Part shown: positions 7,508 to 14,057 of the stretch, one piece after another | How the letters are laid out: the number at the start of each line of letters is the position of its first letter | Numbering within the stretch: the stretch's first letter is position 1 | Assembly: GCA_035495815.1 (NCBI GenBank) | Contig: DATJFH010000267.1 | Location: 1 to 27,152 of the forward strand | Origin: DATJFH01 sp035495815 | GTDB taxonomy: Bacteria > Acidobacteriota > Terriglobia > Bryobacterales > Bryobacteraceae | Direction: 5' to 3' | Length of the DNA: 27,152 nucleotides | Position numbers and translations under genes: made by a program | Notes under the pieces: model-generated | What the model saw: the letters and a program-made list of their open reading frames with translations, nothing else | Databases searched by the model: none | What the model was told of the DNA's origin: nothing

Positions 7508-7974
7508 AGATCCTTTCGCTCCCGGCGCTTTTCGCAACCGCGTTGTTGGCCCAACCCCAGTTGTCCCGCATCGACGAGAGCGGCTACCAGAAACTGATCC
7601 AGTCGCAATCGGGCCGCGTCATGCTGGTCGATTTCTGGGCCACCTGGTGCGCGCCCTGCCGGCAGGAACTGCCGCTGCTGGCGGGGCTGGAATCGCGCCT
7701 GCGGAGTAAGGGTTTGAGGCTGGTAACCGTTTCGGCGGACGAACCGGAGCAGGAGCGGGCGGCGGCGGATTTCCTGACGAAGAGCGGCATTTCCGGACCG
7801 GCCTACCTGAGGCGGGCCAAGGATGACGACAAGTTCATTCGGACGGTGGAGCCCAAATGGAGCGGCGCCCTGCCGGCCCTGTTCCTGTACGACCGGCGGG
7901 GCAGGCTGGTCCAATCGTTCGTCGGCGGGACGGAGATTGCCGTAATCGAAGGCGCCGTCCGCAAACTGCTCTAG
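7504..7974 (+). CDS. TlpA/ResA-like thiol-disulfide oxidoreductase
   Basis: A 156-residue exported thioredoxin-fold protein. The short hydrophobic N-terminus (ILSLPALFATALLAQ) is a signal peptide or anchor. The active site is WATWCAPC (C49 and C52), and GALPALFLYDRRG carries the cis-Pro loop. TlpA/ResA proteins reduce disulfides in the periplasm, often for cytochrome c maturation. The start is a TTG whose last two bases form part of the previous stop (TTGA overlap); no ATG exists until inside the domain at 7621. The 4-nt overlap indicates translational coupling with the redoxin. The window also encodes proteins with CxxCH motifs that would need haem attachment, but a direct link is only a suggestion. 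Confidence 0.85.
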   Translation: MKILSLPALFATALLAQPQLSRIDESGYQKLIQSQSGRVMLVDFWATWCAPCRQELPLLAGLESRLRSKGLRLVTVSADEPEQERAAADFLTKSGISGPAYLRRAKDDDKFIRTVEPKWSGALPALFLYDRRGRLVQSFVGGTEIAVIEGAVRKLL

Positions 7975-7986
7975 CGCGCTACACGG

Positions 7987-8003
7987 CCGGCGGGCAGCGC
8001 CGG
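7987..8003. terminator. GC-rich hairpin between convergent genes
   Basis: CCGGCG (7987-7992) and CGCCGG (7998-8003) form a 6-bp stem with a 5-nt loop in the 32-nt gap between the TlpA-like gene and the convergent aminotransferase gene. No T-run follows on either strand, so it is at best a weak terminator. Confidence 0.3.
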
Positions 8004-8006
8004 GGC

Positions 8007-9236
8007 TCAGGCTTTCGCTGCTTTCTGCTTCGCGAACAGCTTGGAGAGCGTCTTGAGCGCGACATCCACTTCCTTCTCCGTGATGATGTAGGGAGGCAGG
8101 AAACGCAGCACCGTATCGTGCGTGCAGTTGATCAGGAGGCCGTTCGCCATGGCGTCGAGGACGAACTGTTTTCCGGGGATTTCCAGATCGAGGCCGATCA
8201 TCAAGCCGCGGCCGCGTACCTCCTTCACGAAGGAATACTTCCGCGCCAGTTCGCCCAAGGCTGAATGGAAGTACCCGCCGACACGCTCGATCGAGGGCAG
8301 CAGGCCTTCGAGGATATCGAAGAATTCCAGGGCCACGCGGCAGGCCAGCGCGCTGCCGGCGAAGGTGGATCCGTGCATTCCGGGTCCAATCGTGGCCGCC
8401 GCCTTCTCATTGCACACGATGGCGCCGAGCGGAAGTCCGCAGCCGAGGGGCTTGGCAAGCACCATCACGTCCGGCATCACCACCGGGCTCGCCAGCTGGT
8501 AGGCGAAGTAGGCTCCCGTGCGTCCGACGCCGCACTGGATTTCATCGAAGATCAGCAGCGCGTTATGGCGGTCGGCCAGCTCCCGCGCCGTATGGGCGTA
8601 TTGGAGCGAGATGGGAAAGACGCCGCCTTCGCCCTGAACCCACTCGATGACGATGGCCGCGGTCTTCCCGCTGACGGACTGCTCGAGCGCTTCGGCGTCG
8701 CCCTGCGGCACGAAGCGGACGCCTTCGAGCAGCGGCTCGAAATCCCGGCGGTACTTGGGCTGGCCCGTAATCGACAGCGCTCCCAGGGTGCGTCCGTGGA
8801 AGGAATTCTCGACAGAGATCAGCTCGATCTTTCCCCCGCCGGAGCGGTTGCCGTGCGAGCGCGCCATTTTCAGCGCGCCTTCCATGGCTTCCGTGCCGGA
8901 ATTGCAGAAGAAGGTGCGCTGCAATCCGCTCACTTCCGACAGCTTTCTGGCCAGCGGCCCCTGGTATTCGTGATAGTACAGATTGGAGCAATGGATGAGC
9001 TGCGCGGCCTGCTCGCGAATCACCTTCACGATGCGAGGATGAGCATGGCCGAGCGCATTAACTCCGATTCCGGAGATGAAATCGAGGTAGCGCCTGCCGT
9101 CGAGATCGTACACATAGGGGCCCTTTCCGCGACGCAGCGCCAGCGGGTAGCGGCTGTAATTCTGGAGGAGATAGGCGCTCTCCAGATCCATGACGGCCTG
9201 AGAAGCAGACGGAGCTTCGACGGATGTGGGATTCAT
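8007..9236 (-). CDS. argD: Class III aminotransferase, acetylornithine/succinylornithine type
   Basis: A 409-residue PLP-dependent aminotransferase close to ArgD, which makes N-acetylornithine from N-acetylglutamate semialdehyde and glutamate in arginine synthesis; LysW-lysine aminotransferase (LysJ) and 4-aminobutyrate aminotransferases share this fold. Visible motifs are DFISGIGVNALGHAHP, the phosphate-binding FFCNSGTEAMEGALK (109-123), FHGRTLGALS (147-156), FDEIQCGVGRTG with D231, and the PLP lysine K262 in LAKPLGCGLPLGA. The segment IEWVQGEGG has Trp where ArgD usually has Pro. The start at 9236 has no ribosome site but a TATGAT 6 nt upstream; Met16 is an alternative start. It is the only amino-acid biosynthesis gene in this region, so assignment to arginine, rather than lysine or another omega-amino substrate, is tentative. 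Confidence 0.8.
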   Translation of the reverse strand: MNPTSVEAPSASQAVMDLESAYLLQNYSRYPLALRRGKGPYVYDLDGRRYLDFISGIGVNALGHAHPRIVKVIREQAAQLIHCSNLYYHEYQGPLARKLSEVSGLQRTFFCNSGTEAMEGALKMARSHGNRSGGGKIELISVENSFHGRTLGALSITGQPKYRRDFEPLLEGVRFVPQGDAEALEQSVSGKTAAIVIEWVQGEGGVFPISLQYAHTARELADRHNALLIFDEIQCGVGRTGAYFAYQLASPVVMPDVMVLAKPLGCGLPLGAIVCNEKAAATIGPGMHGSTFAGSALACRVALEFFDILEGLLPSIERVGGYFHSALGELARKYSFVKEVRGRGLMIGLDLEIPGKQFVLDAMANGLLINCTHDTVLRFLPPYIITEKEVDVALKTLSKLFAKQKAAKA

Positions 9237-9276
9237 TTAATCATCATACACAGCGTCATGCAGTAGAGTAGTGGGG
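9237..9276. promoter_or_regulatory. Short divergent promoter region with two leaderless-type -10 elements
   Basis: Only 40 nt separate the divergent start codons. On the minus strand TATGAT (complement of 9243-9248) ends 6 nt before the aminotransferase ATG at 9236. On the plus strand TAGAGT (9264-9269) ends 7 nt before the ATG at 9277. The aminotransferase has no Shine-Dalgarno sequence, and the GTGGGG before the oxidoreductase is too close to ATG 9277 to act as one, so both transcripts may begin at or near their start codons. Confidence 0.4.
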
Positions 9277-10275
9277 ATGACCACGATGAAGGCCTGGCAG
9301 GTGCGCGCCTGGGGCGAGCCGGAGGAGATGACCCTGGCGGACGCGGGCATTCCCGAGCCCGGTCCGGGCGAAGTGCGGATCGCGAATCGGGCCGCCGCTC
9401 TCAATTTTTTCGACATCCTGCAGATCCAGGGCAAGTATCAGTACAAGCCGCCGTTTCCGTTCACGCCCGGGGCGGAAACCGCCGGCACGGTGGACGCGGT
9501 AGGCGCGGGCGTGAGTGATTTGGCCCCGGGGGATCGCGTGCTCGCCATGCCGCAAGCCGGCGCCTTCGCGCAGTATTCGCTGGCTCCCGCGGGGAAAGTG
9601 TTCCCTATTCCGGCGGGCATGGATTTCCCGGAAGCGGCGGCGATGCCGGTCGTTTACCACACTTCGTATTTCGCCCTGACCAAGCGGGCGGCGCTCGAGA
9701 AGGGCGAGTGGCTCCTGGTTCATGCCGGAGCAAGCGGCGTGGGCATGGCGGCGATTCAAATCGGCAAGTCGATGGGCGCGCGCGTGATCGCCACCGCCGG
9801 CAGCGAGGCCAAGCTGGCCTTCTGCCGAGAGCAGGGCGCCGAGCACCTGATCGATTACCGAGATGGAGGCTGGGTGGACAGGGTAAAAGAGATTACCGGC
9901 GGCCGCGGCGCCGGCGTGATTTACGATCCGGTAGGCGGGGATATTTTCGATCTCTCGACCCGATGCATCGCCCCGGAAGGGCGGCTGCTGGTGGTGGGCT
10001 TCGCCGGAGGCAGGATCCCCGCGATTCAGGCGAATCGGATCCTGCTCAAGGATATCTCGATCGTGGGCGTGCATTGGGGCCAATACGCGCGGGAGCATCC
10101 GGAGTACCCGGCGCAGGCGCAGCAGGCTTTGGAGCAAATGTACGCGGCCGGAAGGATCCGTCCGGCGGTGGGGGCGCGGTACCCTTTCGAGGACGTAACG
10201 ATCGGTCTTCGCGACCTGGCCGAGCGAAAGGTAATGGGCAAGGCGGTCCTGACGATCGAGGCGCATTCGCGCTGA
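9277..10275 (+). CDS. NADPH:quinone reductase-like zinc-independent MDR oxidoreductase
   Basis: A medium-chain dehydrogenase/reductase of the quinone oxidoreductase group, about 332 residues. The N-terminal GroES-like domain contains PFTPGAETAGTVDAVGAGV; the Rossmann domain has VHAGASGVGMAAIQIGKSMG as nucleotide-binding loop and YDPVGGDIFD after it. The zinc-binding Cys/His set of alcohol dehydrogenases is absent, as expected for quinone/enone reductases using NADPH. No signal peptide, so cytoplasmic. Three starts are possible: GTG 9271, ATG 9277 and ATG 9286. GGGGA precedes 9286 at a suitable distance, while a -10-like element directly before 9277 would fit a leaderless start; I give 9277. 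Divergent from the aminotransferase. Substrate unknown. Confidence 0.88.
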   Translation: MTTMKAWQVRAWGEPEEMTLADAGIPEPGPGEVRIANRAAALNFFDILQIQGKYQYKPPFPFTPGAETAGTVDAVGAGVSDLAPGDRVLAMPQAGAFAQYSLAPAGKVFPIPAGMDFPEAAAMPVVYHTSYFALTKRAALEKGEWLLVHAGASGVGMAAIQIGKSMGARVIATAGSEAKLAFCREQGAEHLIDYRDGGWVDRVKEITGGRGAGVIYDPVGGDIFDLSTRCIAPEGRLLVVGFAGGRIPAIQANRILLKDISIVGVHWGQYAREHPEYPAQAQQALEQMYAAGRIRPAVGARYPFEDVTIGLRDLAERKVMGKAVLTIEAHSR

Positions 10276-10450
10276 AGTCCCCCTGGGCGGCCGATCTTTC
10301 ACCGGGATTTTCGGGAGGCCGCGAACCTGGGAGTCGAGGTCCGCCGAACGCGGGATCGAGATCTGCTGAAGCGCCGGGCGCTGGGTGGATGTGGAATATG
10401 GCGGCGCGCCGGCGGCGGAACGTCCTCCGCGTGGAGAGATCGAAACAGAG

Positions 10451-10495
10451 TATACTCAGGTACATTCCCGGGGGTCAGTCCCGACTCGGAGGAGG
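10451..10495 (+). promoter_or_regulatory. -10 element and strong ribosome site for the TonB-dependent receptor
   Basis: TATACT (10451-10456) is a good -10 box without a convincing -35. GGAGGAGG (10488-10495) is a near-perfect ribosome site 6 nt before ATG 10502, which fixes this start over the in-frame upstream GTG at 10385. The rest of the gap from 10276 is GC-rich and shows no gene; GCGGCC and GGCCGC shortly after the oxidoreductase stop could pair as a hairpin. Confidence 0.55.
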
Positions 10496-10501
10496 CGAAA
10501 C

Positions 10502-13500
10502 ATGCGGCTGGTAATCAGTCTGTTCTTGCTTGCGGGCAGCGTTTACGCTCAGACCGTTTCCACGCAGATAGTGGGTCTGGTCACGGATTCGAGCGGCGCC
10601 GTCGTGCCGGGCGCGGTGGTCACGGCCAAGCGCGTCGAGACCGGGGACGTCCGCACCGCCACCACCAACGATACGGGCAACTATGTCTTTTCGCTGCTCG
10701 ACACCGGCAGCTACGAAGTGACTTGCGCGGCGGCCGGATTCAAAACCGAAGTGCGCCGGGGCGTGGCGCTCGAGCTGCAACAGAAAGCGCGCCTGGACTT
10801 CCAGCTTCAAGTCGGACAGCAGGCCGAAATGGTGGAAGTCGCCTCGGCCGCGCCGCTGCTCAAGACCGAGGACGCGACCCTGGGCTCGGTGATCGACCAC
10901 CGGCGGATCGTGGAGCTCCCGCTCAACGGGCGCAACTTCGCGCAGGCGGCGACGCTCATGCCCGGCGTTGTCTACGGCTCGTCGCGCATGGGGGTCGACG
11001 GCCAGCAGACCATCGGGACGCGCGCGATGCCGGGCCAGATCGTAGGGCTGTCGGCCAACGGCCAGCGCGACACGAACCAGAACATCACGCTCGACGGCGT
11101 GGCCGCCGTGGACGGGTTCAAGAGCGCGATGCTGTTCGTGCCGTCCCTGGAGGCGGTGGAGGAGTTCAAAATCCAAAGCGCTGTCTATTCGGCCGAGTAC
11201 GGGATGAACTCGGGCGCGCAGGCCAACGTGGCGATTCGCTCCGGCACGAACCAGTATCACGGCGCGGCGTTCGAGTTCCTCCGCAATGACGCCCTCGACG
11301 CGCGCGGTTTCTTCCTGCCGCCCACTTCACCCAAGAATCACCTGCGCAGGAACCAGTTCGGCGGCCTGTTCTCCGGCCCCATCAAGCGGGATCGCACGTT
11401 CTTCCTGGTCAATTACGAAGGACGGCGCGAGAGCCGCTCCACCCCCGCGCTGCAGGCCGTCCCAACGCTGGCCATGCGAGCCGGAGATTTCTCCGAGATC
11501 ATTCAGCCGCGCAACCGCTACTATCCGACCGACGCCAATCCGGCCGTGAACCGCGCCATCCGGCTGCCCGGCGACACCGCTCCGTTCCCCGGCAACATCA
11601 TCCCGCGCAGCCTGCTCAATCCGGTCTCGCTGAACGTGCTCACTTTCAAGAAGACCAGCCCGTTTCCCGAGGGCGGTTTCATCCCTCCGCCAAATTTCGA
11701 GGAGGCGGCGCGCGCCCGGAGCTCGACCCTCAACCGCGCCGGCAGCAATGACCAGGTGCTGAATTCCGATCAATATCTGGGCCGCGCCGATCACCGGTTC
11801 AACGACTACAACCGCGTGTTCGCGCGCTACGTGATCGTGCAATCGGACTGGACCAACGACCCGCTGCAGCGCACCACGCGCTTCGTCACCGCCTTTCGCG
11901 CGCAAAACATCGGCGCCGGCTATTCCAGGATCTTCAGCCCTTCGGTGATCAACGATCTTCGCGTGGGCTACAACCGCATCCGCGCCAACCAGCTCGGCCT
12001 GCAGACGAATACCGACTTCACCATGCGCGATCTCGGTCTCGACTTACGCGTCGCCGGCGACGGCAACCGCACACTTACCAAGCGCGAGGAAGGCCTGCCG
12101 ACGATCAGCATCACCAACTTTGCGGGCACCGGCTCGGGCAACGTCACCTTCAATGTCAACGAGACCTCGGAAGTCGCCGACAGCGTAGCCATCAGCCGTG
12201 GCCGTCACAATCTCAAATTCGGAGGGCAGTGGCGCAACAGTCCCGTGGCCAATGAGGCTTCCAACCTGCCGCGGGGACAGATCATGTTCACCGGCGACAT
12301 TGCCGGAATTCCCGACGCGTTCGCCGCGTTCATGCTCGGCATCCCGCTCACCGCCAACTCCGCCGAAGGGCTGCCGGTCAACGACATGCACCAGCAGAAA
12401 GTCGGGCTCTACGCGCTCGACGACTGGAAAGCGACCCCGCGCCTCACGATCAACTACGGAGTCCGCTGGGACTGGTACGGCGGCGTCACCGACGCAGCCG
12501 GCCGCATCCGGAATCTTTCCTTCGCCAAGGGCGACGTGCGCAGTGTCGGCGGCCAGGCAGCGCCCATGCTGGTCCCCAAGCCAGGTACGATCGAGGTGCT
12601 GTACGACATCAACTGGAAGCAGATCATGCCGAGGCTTGGCATTGTCTACCGGTTCTCGGACCGCATGGTGCTGCGGGTCGGCTCCGGCCTCTTCTACAGC
12701 CCGCAGCAGACCAACAACTTCAACATCCTGGGACTGAACCCGCCGTTCTCAGGCTCCACCGTTTTTTCCAATGACCGCACGCGGCCTACGGCGACGATTC
12801 AGAATCCCCTGGCCGGTTCACCGGCCGCCGGCAGTCCAGCCGCGCTGGTCATGCTCGGCTACCTGAAGGCCGATCACGACAACCGCTCCGTATATCTCAA
12901 CAACAAAATCTGGCAGTGGACGGCCGAACTCGAGCGCAGCTTCGGCCAGAACTTCGTGGTGGGCGCCGCCTATGCGGGCAGCGCCGCCAGCAACCTGGAC
13001 ATGCCGGTTCAGAATTGGAACAATCCCGACCCCGGCCTGGGCACGGTGCAAAACAGGCGGCCCTATCCGTTTTATGTCGACTCCACCGCTCCCGACGTGC
13101 TGCTGCCGCTCGGCACCGTTCGCCGGCTCGAGTCCTGGACTTCGTCCAATTACAATGCGCTGCAGCTGCGGGCGGAGAAGCGCTATTCGCGCGGGCTTAC
13201 TTTCAACGCTTCATTCAACTATCAGAAGGCGCTCTCCATCGGGTACAGCGTGAATGAAAGCGGCCAGTTCGGCGCCAACTACACGCAGGATCCGCGCGAC
13301 CGCGAAGCCGACTACGGCCGCTCCCAGATCGACCAGCGCTACCGGGCGGTCTTCTCGCATGTCTGGGAGATTCCCTGGCTGCGCAACATGAAAGGCCCGC
13401 GTGGCTGGCTGCTCGGCGGCTGGTCGGTCAACGGCATCCTCGAGTTCACTTCCGGACTTCCGGTGACGGTGTCGCAATCCGGCGATTCCCATAACACCGG

Positions 13501-13903
13501 ACCGCAGTCCAGCCCCCGGCCGGACATCGTCGCCGGGCAGTCCGTCGTCCGCGCGATGGAGGGGCGCAGCCTCGACCGCTGGTTCAACACGGCGGCCTTC
13601 GTCCGTTCGAAGTGCGACGGGTGCGCCGGTGAAGGCGTGTTCCTCGGTGGAAAAGGCTATGGCAATGCCGGCGTGTCGCTGTTCGACGCGCCTGCCCAGA
13701 AGACCTGGGATTTCGCGTTGTTCAAGGAGTTCCGCGTGCGAGAGCGGGGTAAAGTGCAATTCCGCTACGAGGCTTTCAATTTCCTCAACACGCCGCAATT
13801 CTCCGGTCCCAGCCGTGCGCTTGGATCCGCCGACTTCGGACGCATCAACTCGACGATCCTCAACAACCGCGAGATGCAGCTCGGATTGAAATTCCTCTTC
13901 TGA
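10502..13903 (+). CDS. TonB-dependent receptor, Oar-like, with carboxypeptidase-regulatory N-domain
   Basis: A 1133-residue outer-membrane protein. It has a signal peptide (residues 1-17, ending VYAQ), a carboxypeptidase-regulatory beta-sandwich (about 20-105, GLVTDSSGAVVPGAVVTAKR), a plug region with ELPLNGRNFAQAATLMPGV (about 135-155), and then a long beta-barrel ending in QLGLKFLF with a terminal Phe as needed for barrel insertion. This arrangement is the large OmpA-related/Oar receptor class expanded in Solibacter-like acidobacteria. Such receptors are thought to import polymers or peptides using TonB energy; the ligand here is unknown. It is followed by the DUF1549/DUF1501 pair, separated by 154 nt, suggesting a shared substrate. 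No anti-sigma or regulator gene lies next to it. Confidence 0.88.
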   Translation: MRLVISLFLLAGSVYAQTVSTQIVGLVTDSSGAVVPGAVVTAKRVETGDVRTATTNDTGNYVFSLLDTGSYEVTCAAAGFKTEVRRGVALELQQKARLDFQLQVGQQAEMVEVASAAPLLKTEDATLGSVIDHRRIVELPLNGRNFAQAATLMPGVVYGSSRMGVDGQQTIGTRAMPGQIVGLSANGQRDTNQNITLDGVAAVDGFKSAMLFVPSLEAVEEFKIQSAVYSAEYGMNSGAQANVAIRSGTNQYHGAAFEFLRNDALDARGFFLPPTSPKNHLRRNQFGGLFSGPIKRDRTFFLVNYEGRRESRSTPALQAVPTLAMRAGDFSEIIQPRNRYYPTDANPAVNRAIRLPGDTAPFPGNIIPRSLLNPVSLNVLTFKKTSPFPEGGFIPPPNFEEAARARSSTLNRAGSNDQVLNSDQYLGRADHRFNDYNRVFARYVIVQSDWTNDPLQRTTRFVTAFRAQNIGAGYSRIFSPSVINDLRVGYNRIRANQLGLQTNTDFTMRDLGLDLRVAGDGNRTLTKREEGLPTISITNFAGTGSGNVTFNVNETSEVADSVAISRGRHNLKFGGQWRNSPVANEASNLPRGQIMFTGDIAGIPDAFAAFMLGIPLTANSAEGLPVNDMHQQKVGLYALDDWKATPRLTINYGVRWDWYGGVTDAAGRIRNLSFAKGDVRSVGGQAAPMLVPKPGTIEVLYDINWKQIMPRLGIVYRFSDRMVLRVGSGLFYSPQQTNNFNILGLNPPFSGSTVFSNDRTRPTATIQNPLAGSPAAGSPAALVMLGYLKADHDNRSVYLNNKIWQWTAELERSFGQNFVVGAAYAGSAASNLDMPVQNWNNPDPGLGTVQNRRPYPFYVDSTAPDVLLPLGTVRRLESWTSSNYNALQLRAEKRYSRGLTFNASFNYQKALSIGYSVNESGQFGANYTQDPRDREADYGRSQIDQRYRAVFSHVWEIPWLRNMKGPRGWLLGGWSVNGILEFTSGLPVTVSQSGDSHNTGPQSSPRPDIVAGQSVVRAMEGRSLDRWFNTAAFVRSKCDGCAGEGVFLGGKGYGNAGVSLFDAPAQKTWDFALFKEFRVRERGKVQFRYEAFNFLNTPQFSGPSRALGSADFGRINSTILNNREMQLGLKFLF

Positions 13904-13972
13904 TGGTGGGCGCCGCGCCGGGTCCGCCGGCCGGCCCTGACGGCAATTTGACTCGAGTGGGATGAGCCAGAG

Positions 13973-13986
13973 CGGGTCTAGACCCG
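13973..13986. repeat. 14-bp perfect palindrome CGGGTCTAGACCCG
   Basis: A perfect 14-bp palindrome 71 nt before the start of the PSCyt1/DUF1549 gene. An 8-bp palindrome ACTCGAGT lies at 13951-13958. The gap 13904-14057 also contains TGGGCGCC near the receptor stop and its complement GGCGCCCA near 14007-14015, which could pair over distance. No clear promoter is visible, though TAATATAGA near 14028 is the only AT-rich stretch. The palindrome might be an operator for a dimeric regulator. Confidence 0.35.
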
Positions 13987-14057
13987 TCCTGGGGGGCACC
14001 CATACACCTGGCGCCCATCCCCGGCGCTAATATAGAAAGGACGATCCGAAGGTGACC

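Noticed and set aside
8265..9266. 333-residue plus-strand frame opposite the aminotransferase
   Set aside because: The aminotransferase has all PLP-site motifs; the opposite frame has none and a His/Arg/Gly-biased composition.
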